IMG/VR virus record: IMGVR_UViG_3300049434_000031
Location: 1-20,915 of that record
From: a virus
Reading direction: 5' to 3' (one strand)
DNA: 20,915 bases
The notes under the pieces are model-generated. The model had not been told where the DNA came from and ran no database searches. It worked only from the letters and a program-made list of their open reading frames with translations. A program made the position numbers and the translations under genes. Numbering within the stretch: position 1 is the stretch's first letter; the number at the start of each line of letters is the position of its first letter. Positions 1-5,162 of this stretch are shown here, piece after piece.

Positions 1-720
1 CCCTCCGCTCGCCATCATCGCGCCGCGCAGATACCACGCGGTTTGAAGGTCGTAACGGCGCTCGGCTATGTCGTCTTCGAAGTCGGGTAGGTAGCTGGAT
101 TGGCACGTCTTCACGTCGGCGATGCTCTCGCCCCACGAGGCGAAGGATGGATCGTAAATATCGAGGCGGGCTTTGCAGGGGATATCAACGACGCTGCGGG
201 CGCCGCGGATGTCCAGCGTTACCGTCTCGGTCCAAAACATCGACACTTCAAATTTTACGGTTGGCGAGTTGAGAATCTTGCGGGCGTCGTAGTGTTTGAA
301 TACGGCGCGAGCGCACGCCTTGGCCTTGTTGAGAATATCCACGGTAATCGGCGGCGTCTTCGGCGGATGTGCAGATGCCGGGGCGTGTCCCTTTGTTCTG
401 CAAAACCAAAATCCATCATCGGTAACGTATGTACCCTGATTTGAGCATTTGACCCCGTCCCCCTTTTTTATTGTGCAGCATTCTACCGCTACGACAAATT
501 GCTCCATCGTGTCGTGTTTTGGCGGGTTGGCGGCGAGCCCCCAAGTGGCTGAGTGAGTGACGCTTCCCAGGAGCATAACGTCGGTTGTCGGTTTTGGATT
601 GTCGCGGCGGTCCTTCTCATGTGCCGGCGACTTGGCGAAGGTCTTAATACCTGTCGATGAAATCGCCGGGATGGCGTGATAAATGGCGGCCGGCATGTCG
701 TAGATGATTTCGGTTTTCAT
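1..720 (-). CDS. RecE/exonuclease VIII-like PD-(D/E)XK nuclease, C-terminus outside window
   Basis: The frame is open from the ATG at 720 to the window edge, giving 240 residues without a stop. The N-terminus (IS-STGIK-FAKSPAH, then LGSVTHSATW around residues 51-60) fits the start of phage exodeoxyribonuclease VIII-like (DUF3799) proteins. The catalytic core follows: Asp187 in ARLDIYD, Asp202-Val-Lys204 in IADVKT, and Gln226/Tyr230 in YDLQTAWY, the QxxxY motif of RecB-type nucleases. Such enzymes resect double-stranded DNA for phage single-strand annealing recombination, usually with a RecT-like partner; any partner would lie left of the window. Residues 81-111 carry Cys82, Cys92, Cys107 and His111, resembling a small zinc-binding insert. 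The ribosome site is weak (GGTGG just upstream). The preceding gene ends 30 bp away, so they are probably co-transcribed. Family assignment is by motif and firm; substrate polarity is not visible. Confidence 0.85.
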   Translation of the reverse strand, partial: MKTEIIYDMPAAIYHAIPAISSTGIKTFAKSPAHEKDRRDNPKPTTDVMLLGSVTHSATWGLAANPPKHDTMEQFVVAVECCTIKKGDGVKCSNQGTYVTDDGFWFCRTKGHAPASAHPPKTPPITVDILNKAKACARAVFKHYDARKILNSPTVKFEVSMFWTETVTLDIRGARSVVDIPCKARLDIYDPSFASWGESIADVKTCQSSYLPDFEDDIAERRYDLQTAWYLRGAMMASGG

Positions 721-750
721 ATTCCACCCAAGAGACGATTCGCGGGTTGG

Positions 751-1413
751 TTACAGTTCGATGATTTCTAGTAGGTCGGAGATTTGCGCCTTGCGCTCAG
801 CAGCAGCAGCAGCAGCAGCAGCAGCACGCCAAGCAGCATCATCAGCAGCAGCAGCAGCAGCAGCAGCACGCCAAGCAGCAGCAGCAGCAGCAGCAGCATC
901 AGCAGCACGCCAAGCAGCAGCAGCACGCCAAGCAGCATCATCAGCAGCAGCACGCCAAGCAGCAGCAGCAGCAGCAGCAGCAGCATCAGCAGCACGCCAA
1001 GCAGCATCATCGGCAGCAGCACGCCAAGCAGCAGCAGCAGCAGCAGCAGCAGCACGCCAAGCAGCAGCAGCAGCAGCAGCAGCAGCCTGCATTTCCGGTG
1101 TAACCGCATCGTTGCGAAGGGCGGGAATCACTGCCAGGCCACGCGCGTCTTTCAGCAAGCCCCCCGCGGCGAGACGATCCAGAATACGCGCCAAAAATTC
1201 GAGCGATTGTTTCCGCACCAAAACGCCCGGCCGCATCGCCACCCAAACACGGTCTTTCGCGGGTACACCGGCCCACGGGCCGTCGTCGCGCGTCAGCACT
1301 TCGCGGATCGTCATCGGGCGGTCGTAGAGTTCGGCAAGCCTGGCATCGGCATAGCAAGCATCGTGCGAGCGGTTCCACGCGGCGTCGCTCATCAGGGCGG
1401 TTTTCGTTTCCAT
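751..1413 (-). CDS. Ala/Trp/Arg triplet-repeat protein of unknown function
   Basis: This encodes 220 aa, starting at an ATG with AAGGA a few bases upstream. Residues 1-109 are ordinary sequence (it includes RPMTIREVLTRDDGPW and AKDRVWVAMRPGVL) ending in VTPEMQ. The next ~95 residues consist almost only of Ala runs broken by eight Trp-Arg pairs and by Asp or Asp-Asp, and a normal tail of about 15 residues closes the protein. The layout, a short DRxW domain followed by Ala-rich AAW/AAR repeats, is one I associate with poorly characterised phage and bacterial proteins, some annotated as immunity-like; no function follows from that. The repeats should form long Ala-rich helices with Trp/Arg at irregular spacing. 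Because the tract is built from whole triplets, slippage would change length without breaking frame. The gene precedes the RecE-like nuclease in the same apparent operon. Confidence 0.75.
   Translation of the reverse strand: METKTALMSDAAWNRSHDACYADARLAELYDRPMTIREVLTRDDGPWAGVPAKDRVWVAMRPGVLVRKQSLEFLARILDRLAAGGLLKDARGLAVIPALRNDAVTPEMQAAAAAAAAAWRAAAAAAAAAWRAAADDAAWRAADAAAAAAAAAWRAAADDAAWRAAAAWRAADAAAAAAAAWRAAAAAAAADDAAWRAAAAAAAAAERKAQISDLLEIIEL
798..1086. repeat. CAG/CTG triplet-repeat tract with interspersed CACGCCAAG and CAT units
   Basis: On the plus strand the tract is made nearly entirely of CAG units, interrupted by CACGCCAAG (reading Ala-Trp-Arg-Ala on the minus strand together with neighbouring GCT) and by single or double CAT (Asp). 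One unit is CGG instead of CAG near 1011. Uninterrupted CAG runs reach about eight to nine units. All insert units keep the triplet phase, so three frames on each strand stay open across it and produce spurious poly-Ser, poly-Leu and poly-Cys readings. CAG/CTG tracts fold into hairpins and are prone to replication slippage; that is general knowledge, not something shown here. Confidence 0.95.
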
Positions 1414-1422
1414 GTTCGTCCT

Positions 1423-1734
1423 TCACATTGCGGCGACGGCGGCGATGGCGGCCAGCGCCAAGAAAAGTATTGCACCGTGGGCGAGCGTTTCGGGAGAGCG
1501 AAGGCGGGCCACGCTTCCCGTCCCCGGCGCGAACATCGGAACGGCGGGCGGCTCACTCACGCGCCGCCGTTCCGGGCCAGTCCGTTGAGCCATGTAGGCC
1601 GTCCGTGCTGTTCGCTGAATGAAAGTCCCCCGCGCCGCCCCCTCGCTGTTTACCGTTACGCATACGGACGTGGTGCCAGCATTTCCACGGTTTCCGAAGG
1701 GGGCGGCGGCGGGTTGTTTTGGGCAGGTCATCAT
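1423..1734 (-). CDS. Possible small membrane protein, start uncertain
   Basis: An open frame of 103 codons from tandem ATGs at 1734/1731 ends just before the repeat protein gene, so a short operonic gene is expected here. The last ~20 residues (LAHGAILFLALAAIAAVAAM) form a good hydrophobic helix at the extreme C-terminus, and the rest is Pro/Ala/Arg-rich with no motif I recognise. No strong ribosome site precedes the start. The frame stays open upstream to 1842, but that would overlap the better supported 43-aa gene. A second frame (1553-1774) starts three bases after that gene's stop and cannot be excluded. A tail-anchored protein is only a guess. Confidence 0.35.
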   Translation of the reverse strand: MMTCPKQPAAAPFGNRGNAGTTSVCVTVNSEGAARGTFIQRTARTAYMAQRTGPERRRVSEPPAVPMFAPGTGSVARLRSPETLAHGAILFLALAAIAAVAAM

Positions 1735-1777
1735 TGCGCGTCCGTGCGGTTGGGGGTGAATCCGTTCGTGGCATGGG

Positions 1778-1909
1778 TTACAGGCCGGAGTCGGCGTCAC
1801 TCGTGACGGAGATCCCGTCGAATGCGCCCAGGTGAATCGCACAATTTGGGCAACCCGTTGCAGAAACGAGGCGTGCGAGTTGTGTGTTGATTTCCTCGAT
1901 CAGATCCAT
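1778..1909 (-). CDS. 43-aa protein with a CxxC pair
   Basis: A small gene below usual length cut-offs. Its start is decided by an excellent AAGGAG ribosome site six bases before the ATG. The product begins MDLIEEINTQ, has an amphipathic N-terminal helix, and then Cys20-Pro-Asn-Cys23, which could bind a metal or form a disulfide. No family is recognised. It lies in the leftward cluster between two other small unknown genes. A longer in-frame start at 1960 exists but lacks a ribosome site. Confidence 0.55.
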   Translation of the reverse strand: MDLIEEINTQLARLVSATGCPNCAIHLGAFDGISVTSDADSGL

Positions 1910-1997
1910 GTTCACTCCTTTTTTCTTGAAAGCGTGAGGGCGTGCGGGCACGTTGGGCATCCAGTGGGGATGGATTCACTTGCAATTCAGGGATGAT

Positions 1998-2219
1998 TTA
2001 GGCGGCGCTTGCGGGCTTCGCGGCCATGCTGTCTCCGCGCTCCAGTAGATCGCGGATGCGTTCTGCAAGAAGGGTTCTCGCCAACTTTGAAAGTTTGCGT
2101 CGGCGCTTGGCGTAAGTGTCTTCGTCGGTGATCAACCTTCGTCCATGGCCAATGTCGGCCAATTGGCCTATCAAAGGGTTGTCGTGGGGGATGGCAACAA
2201 CTAATCGGGAGTTCTGCAT
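1998..2219 (-). CDS. 73-aa basic protein of unknown function
   Basis: It starts at an ATG preceded by GAGGT six bases upstream and follows a candidate promoter at 2248-2275, so it is probably the first gene of the leftward early cluster. The middle (residues ~28-62) is rich in Arg, Lys and Glu and predicted helical (DTYAKRRRKLSKLARTLL), which suggests nucleic-acid or protein contact. The C-terminus is Ala/Lys-rich. There is no recognisable domain. Position next to a repressor-like gene and upstream of a recombination nuclease fits an early phage gene. Confidence 0.6.
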   Translation of the reverse strand: MQNSRLVVAIPHDNPLIGQLADIGHGRRLITDEDTYAKRRRKLSKLARTLLAERIRDLLERGDSMAAKPASAA

Positions 2220-2222
2220 GGC

Positions 2223-2651
2223 TTACCTCGTGCAAGTTTGATGCATTATTGTGGCACAACAGAAACATGAGTCAAGAGGTTTTAATACGGATTGTGAACG
2301 ATTTATGCAAACCTGATTGCCAGAACAACTTACATCGCCCAACGCGCGAGCCAACTCGTGGCTGCTGATTCCATTCTTGCAGTTGGCAATCGACCAGACG
2401 GCCACGAACCACTTATCGAGGCCCAGCGGCGAATCCTCAAAGATCGTGCCGACTTTGTAGCTGAACTGTTTTCGGCAATCCTTGCAGCGGAGCATCCCGC
2501 GCGTCGCAATCTCGCCGATCCGAGTGCCGCCGCAGTGGTGGCAGAACGGCTGACCGTCCGGCCACTTGATCTTGAGCATGTAGGCGTTGCAGATTTTCAG
2601 ATCAGAAAAGTAGCGGACGGCGGCGATAAGGTTTTGGGGATTTTCATTCAT
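2223..2651 (-). CDS. Truncated IS1595-type transposase: zinc-ribbon and HTH part only
   Basis: The first ~106 residues match the N-terminus of IS1595-family (ISXO2-like) transposases: a zinc ribbon with Cys37/Cys40 and Cys56/Cys59 (FCHHCGG, LRCKDCRKQF), then VGTIFEDS, KWFVAVW and NGISSHELARALG, the usual lead-in to the helix-turn-helix. The expected continuation (helix contacting DNA, then the DDE-type catalytic domain, about 300 aa in all) is missing. After ALGD the remaining 36 residues look unlike the family and overlap a promoter and the next gene's ribosome site. It cannot transpose. The ATG overlaps the stop of the XRE gene (ATGA), so it may still be translated as a small DNA-binding protein, but a decaying remnant is equally possible. 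Confidence 0.7.
   Translation of the reverse strand: MNENPQNLIAAVRYFSDLKICNAYMLKIKWPDGQPFCHHCGGTRIGEIATRGMLRCKDCRKQFSYKVGTIFEDSPLGLDKWFVAVWSIANCKNGISSHELARALGDVSCSGNQVCINRSQSVLKPLDSCFCCATIMHQTCTR
2248..2275 (-). promoter_or_regulatory. Candidate sigma70-type promoter for the early cluster
   Basis: On the minus strand TTGACT (2275-2270) is followed after 16 bp by CACAAT (2253-2248). The start would fall near 2241, giving a leader of about 20 bases with the GAGGT ribosome site of the 73-aa gene. It sits within the non-homologous tail of the transposase fragment, which supports that tail being non-coding in origin. Judged by eye only. Confidence 0.4.
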
Positions 2652-2836
2652 CGCAGCAAGTCCTTAACTTTGCAGCCCAGTGCCGCTGCCAACCGCTCCA
2701 CCGTTGATAATTTTGGGTCGAATTTCCCCGAGAGAATGCGGGCGAAGTTGGGGCGGGCCATCCCCGCCGCCGTGGCAACTTCGGCTTGCGATTTTTCGCC
2801 TATTAACTTCCGTATTTTTTCAAGGTCGAGCGGCAC
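2648..2836 (-). CDS. XRE-family helix-turn-helix regulator (Cro/CI-like)
   Basis: A 62-aa protein consisting of little more than one HTH domain. Residues 17-58 read QAEVATAAGM-RPNFARILSG, then LSTVERLAAALGCKVKDLL, the standard XRE pattern with the helix-turn-helix at the first segment and the closing helix at the second. The start is a GTG with GGGAG eight bases upstream. Full-length CI repressors carry a C-terminal dimerisation or cleavage domain; this one lacks it and is Cro-sized. It is translationally coupled to the zinc-ribbon fragment and sits between the structural operon and the early genes, as expected for a phage switch component. The palindrome at 3452-3469 is a plausible target. 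Which decision it controls is inference. Confidence 0.85.
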   Translation of the reverse strand: MPLDLEKIRKLIGEKSQAEVATAAGMARPNFARILSGKFDPKLSTVERLAAALGCKVKDLLR

Positions 2837-2846
2837 TTGCTACTCC

Positions 2847-2911
2847 CAAAAGGAAGCCCCCGCGAGCATTTGGGGGCAGTGTAACCAACCCGGCCTAGCG
2901 CTCGCGGGGGC
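2847..2911 (-). terminator. Long-loop hairpin, probable terminator after the 158-aa gene
   Basis: A perfect 12-bp inverted repeat (2856-2867 with 2900-2911, arm GCCCCCGCGAGC) encloses a 32-base loop. On the minus strand the stem is followed by CTTCCTTTTGG, a broken T-tract. It starts 10 bp after the stop of the 158-aa gene, and the ribosome site of the XRE gene follows immediately, so it could also act as an attenuator or hide that site. Confidence 0.5.
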
Positions 2912-2921
2912 AATTGAGGAC

Positions 2922-3398
2922 TCATTCCGCTATTTGTTGAATTTGAGATTCAAATTTAGCAAGCATTTCTTTGGCGGCTTTTTCGCCCGCCGCCTGAGCT
3001 TCTTCAAGCGCTTCGATCTGTTCGGCGGGGAGATCGGTGAAGGTGCCGAAAATTCCGCGCATATTCATTCCGCCGCCACCCGCGCCGTTCCAACCATGAT
3101 AAAGTGCACGCGGGCCTTTGGCTCGCGTGAAGTTGATGCCCACAAGCCGCGAATCGGCCTCAGCCACCCGCAGCGCGGTTGTGACCAACTCGCCCGTGAT
3201 GGTGCTATCATCGCAAGCCAGCCCCTCGGTGCCGCCGTCAATCCGCTGCATCAGCCACTCGTCATTATCGCAAAACTCAACCTCGGGTGCGCCGATCAAT
3301 TCTTCCGCCGATTCGATCAATTCCGAATCGTCCATGCCCCAGCCCTTGAGGGCATAGAGAAGGGCTTCCGCGCCGATACGTTCTTTTCCAAAAAGCAT
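2922..3398 (-). CDS. 158-aa acidic protein of unknown function
   Basis: The start has an excellent TTGAGGAG ribosome site, and the gene lies directly behind the promoter/operator at 3450-3477, making it a single regulated unit closed by the hairpin at 2847-2911. The product is acidic in its first half (DDSELIESAEELIG, CDNDEW) and contains a glycine run (GAGGGGMNMRG, residues ~106-116). It ends in a helical, Ala/Glu/Gln-rich segment (EQIEALEEAQAAGEKAAKEM) likely to be a coiled coil. No domain is recognised. The position, between late genes and the repressor-like gene under a probable operator, suggests a regulatory or lysogeny-related role, but nothing in the sequence proves that. Confidence 0.75.
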   Translation of the reverse strand: MLFGKERIGAEALLYALKGWGMDDSELIESAEELIGAPEVEFCDNDEWLMQRIDGGTEGLACDDSTITGELVTTALRVAEADSRLVGINFTRAKGPRALYHGWNGAGGGGMNMRGIFGTFTDLPAEQIEALEEAQAAGEKAAKEMLAKFESQIQQIAE

Positions 3399-3449
3399 TT
3401 GATTCTCCTCAATCTTTCCCGACCAGCTACACGCCGATCAACTGGATGT

Positions 3450-3477
3450 ATTGTATCGCGCGTGATACATAATGCAA
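3450..3477 (-). promoter_or_regulatory. Promoter with palindromic operator
   Basis: On the minus strand TTGCAT (3477-3472) and TACAAT (3455-3450, five of six consensus bases) are spaced by 16 bp. The spacer and part of the -10 element are occupied by TGTATC-N6-GATACA (3452-3469), a perfect 6-bp-arm palindrome of the size used by dimeric XRE repressors. Binding there would block RNA polymerase. It points at the 158-aa gene 52 bp downstream. The XRE protein at 2648-2836 is the natural candidate ligand; that pairing is inferred. Confidence 0.55.
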
Positions 3478-3482
3478 GTGCA

Positions 3483-3505
3483 AATCCCGAAGAATTGTCG
3501 GGATT
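3483..3505 (-). terminator. Short hairpin in the gap downstream of the structural operon
   Basis: A perfect 8-bp stem (AATCCCGA / TCGGGATT) with a 7-base loop lies about 95 bp after the stop of the last structural gene and just before the 3450-3477 promoter. On the minus strand it is followed only by TTTGC, so termination would be weak. It separates two transcription units. Confidence 0.35.
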
Positions 3506-3515
3506 CACAAAAAGG

Positions 3516-3599
3516 ATGGTGAGTCATGTATATCGTTACGTGGCAAACTACAACGCGGAGCGCCGCACGGATCGCATCATCGGCGCAATGAAACGCTGA
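3516..3599 (+). CDS. Possible 27-aa plus-strand peptide
   Basis: The only plus-strand frame with any support. An ATG at 3516 (alternative GTG at 3519) opens a basic 27-residue peptide (it ends ERRTDRIIGAMKR) whose TGA abuts the stop of the convergent gene at 3600 exactly. The ribosome site AAAAAGG touches the start codon, which is poorly spaced, and I see no good plus-strand promoter. An overlapping 21-codon frame from the ATG at 3526 has better spacing but a less protein-like product. Either could be chance. Confidence 0.2.
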   Translation: MVSHVYRYVANYNAERRTDRIIGAMKR

Positions 3600-3875
3600 T
3601 CACTCCCCCGCCAAAAACCTCTCGATAGCGGCGGGGTCGGCCTTCACCTGGGCGATGTTGGTTTTGTCCCCACACGTCGAACACGGGGCCGTCTCGATAG
3701 ACTTCACGCGCGCCCGCTCAAACGCGCCAATCCACACTGGGTGATCACCGTCAAACCACATGCCGCCGAGCGGCGGAGCATCCTTGATGATGCACACGCG
3801 CATTTCATCCCACCAATTGGCGCGGCCGCGTTTCCGCTCGTTGATCTGTTCGTACGTGGCAAAGATTGCGTTCAT
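3600..3875 (-). CDS. 91-aa protein with CxxC, last gene of the structural operon
   Basis: It starts at the ATG at 3875, eight bases after the stop of the cysteine-rich gene, with a GAGG ribosome site. The frame is open upstream to 3917, but that would overlap the neighbour without a ribosome site. The product has a Trp-rich N-terminal third (RANWWDEMRV), GGMWFDGDHPVW around residues 37-48, and CSTCGDK at 75-81, a possible half zinc-binding site. No family is recognised. As the 3'-most gene of the tail block it may encode a distal tail accessory protein, but this is position only. Confidence 0.65.
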   Translation of the reverse strand: MNAIFATYEQINERKRGRANWWDEMRVCIIKDAPPLGGMWFDGDHPVWIGAFERARVKSIETAPCSTCGDKTNIAQVKADPAAIERFLAGE

Positions 3876-3882
3876 GTGATCC

Positions 3883-4686
3883 TCACGGCGGAAGTGGATT
3901 GCAACTGCCGTCGCCATTCGTCTGCGGCACGCTGTTGATGAAGCAAGTTCCGTTCGCCTTCCGGCAGCAGTAGTTCTTGTAAAGCACCGCCGTCAGACTG
4001 CCGCTGACGTTGGTGGCAATGTCGATGTTCGTCGGAGATCCAGATTCCAGGTGCTGGCAGTAAGGCCCGCACGTTGGGTCCTGAGTAACGCCGCTGCAGT
4101 CACCAGAGAATACGTTTGAACCGCCCACGTCGCCGCTGCCATAAATGGAGAATGGTGCCGCTCGAATAGAATCGCTGTTGAAACCCGGCCATGATGCATT
4201 GTCGAGAGCAAACTGAATTTGCGCCGTCCAGGCACCCCCCCCGGAATATTGCCAACCAGCTTCAAAGTGCCGCTGTTCTGGTGCGCCAAGCGTGTACGGC
4301 CATGAAGAGCCGGGTGGCAGGGCCGAGGGCGAGCCATTAACCACCAGTGTTGTGTTGGCCAATTTCATTGGAACGCCGAACGGGAACGGCGTCGTGTTGC
4401 CGTAGTAGTGGCCGCAGCCGACCGGCCTGATTGTATAGTCTGTCTCAAACGAGATCCCGGCGTCGGGCGAGCCAGAGCAGTCGGCACTGGTGCGGCCGAG
4501 CCATATCTCAACATCTATCGCGACGTGGCCGGCAATGTACGAGTTGGCAGTATCAAAGCAGCATGTGTCGATATTGCAGCAGACCGGCGTTTTTTTACAG
4601 AATGAATCCAAGCCCTTTGTAGACGGGCAGGCCCTGAATCCCTTCGTCCCCCCCGTGCATGCGGCTAATCCGAAGTTGAACGACAT
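3883..4686 (-). CDS. Cysteine-rich distal tail-region protein (16 Cys)
   Basis: 267 aa. The ATG overlaps the previous gene's stop (TGATG), which fixes the start; longer readings to 5166 run through the neighbouring gene in another frame. Sixteen cysteines are clustered at both ends. There are seven in the first ~45 residues, including two CC pairs (TPVCCNIDTCC), and a C-terminal set (GDCSGVTQDPTC, GPYC, NYCC, TC, GSC). The cysteine-poor middle is rich in aromatic, Gly, Ser and Thr residues like a beta-structured particle protein. No signal peptide is evident. Location after the tape measure and two further tail genes suggests a tail tip or adhesion component, stabilised by disulfides or metal. 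I do not recognise the family. Confidence 0.7.
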   Translation of the reverse strand: MSFNFGLAACTGGTKGFRACPSTKGLDSFCKKTPVCCNIDTCCFDTANSYIAGHVAIDVEIWLGRTSADCSGSPDAGISFETDYTIRPVGCGHYYGNTTPFPFGVPMKLANTTLVVNGSPSALPPGSSWPYTLGAPEQRHFEAGWQYSGGGAWTAQIQFALDNASWPGFNSDSIRAAPFSIYGSGDVGGSNVFSGDCSGVTQDPTCGPYCQHLESGSPTNIDIATNVSGSLTAVLYKNYCCRKANGTCFINSVPQTNGDGSCNPLPP

Positions 4687-5156
4687 CACGAGCACCCCGC
4701 GAATGGCATGTAAACTTCGACAATTTTTGTCCCGTCGCTGGTGATGCCCAATAGCCGGCCTACGAAGTCGATCGCAATCTGGTCCGTGTTGAGGCTGGCG
4801 GTGAGGAAGTGACTGCCGGACTGTAGGGTGCACTCGGCGGCGTTGAAAATCAGTGTGTCGTTTTCGCCCGCGAGGGCGCCAAGGGTTGATTCGATGAAAT
4901 CGCTCCCGCCCAAAGTCGCGTCCGAGACGGTGCCGAAGTCCGTCCGATCGACACGGCTCTTGCCAACGTAGATTCCGCCGCCGGTAGCGGTGCCAGTGAT
5001 CTTGCCGGAGATCGTTTCTTTTTTCGAAGTCGGTGGGAGCGGTAACAATCCCTGTTTCGCGCCCTTGAGATCCGGGCCGCGCCGCTCCCACCAATCGAGC
5101 ATCTCGAGCATCTTTTTCAGCGTGGCGGGCTTGAATCCAAAAACGTCGGTTGCCAT
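4686..5156 (-). CDS. Probable tail protein, 156 aa, unknown family
   Basis: The start ATG has TTGAGG about five bases upstream and lies seven bases after the previous stop; the stop is fused to the next start. The N-terminus is helical (FKPATLKKMLEMLDWWERR), then a Pro/Lys linker, and from residue ~48 the sequence becomes Gly/Thr/Ser-rich with alternating hydrophobics, typical of beta-structured baseplate or tail-tip proteins. The single pair of genes around it (a 289-aa and a Cys-rich protein) makes a three-gene distal tail set. The function is assigned by position. Confidence 0.65.
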   Translation of the reverse strand: MATDVFGFKPATLKKMLEMLDWWERRGPDLKGAKQGLLPLPPTSKKETISGKITGTATGGGIYVGKSRVDRTDFGTVSDATLGGSDFIESTLGALAGENDTLIFNAAECTLQSGSHFLTASLNTDQIAIDFVGRLLGITSDGTKIVEVYMPFAGCS

Positions 5157-5162
5157 GTGGCC

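Noticed and set aside
100-444. Plus-strand frame inside the RecE-like nuclease gene
   Set aside because: The minus strand gives a continuous nuclease with catalytic motifs over the same bases; the plus reading has no motif.
798-1086. CRISPR array
   Set aside because: The repeats are triplet-based with no equal-length unique spacers.
784-1806. Long plus-strand reading with poly-Ser across the repeat (340 codons)
   Set aside because: The CAG tract is free of stops in every phase; the frame lacks a ribosome site, flanks are not protein-like, and the minus-strand frame has a good start and a coherent N-terminal domain.
2223-2651. Intact insertion sequence
   Set aside because: Only the transposase N-terminus is present; I saw no terminal inverted repeats or target duplication around it.
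2358-3599. Plus-strand 413-codon frame opposite the XRE and 158-aa genes
   Set aside because: It is antisense to three supported minus genes, crosses the promoter and both hairpins, and shows no recognisable domain; only its last 27 codons lie outside a gene, considered separately.
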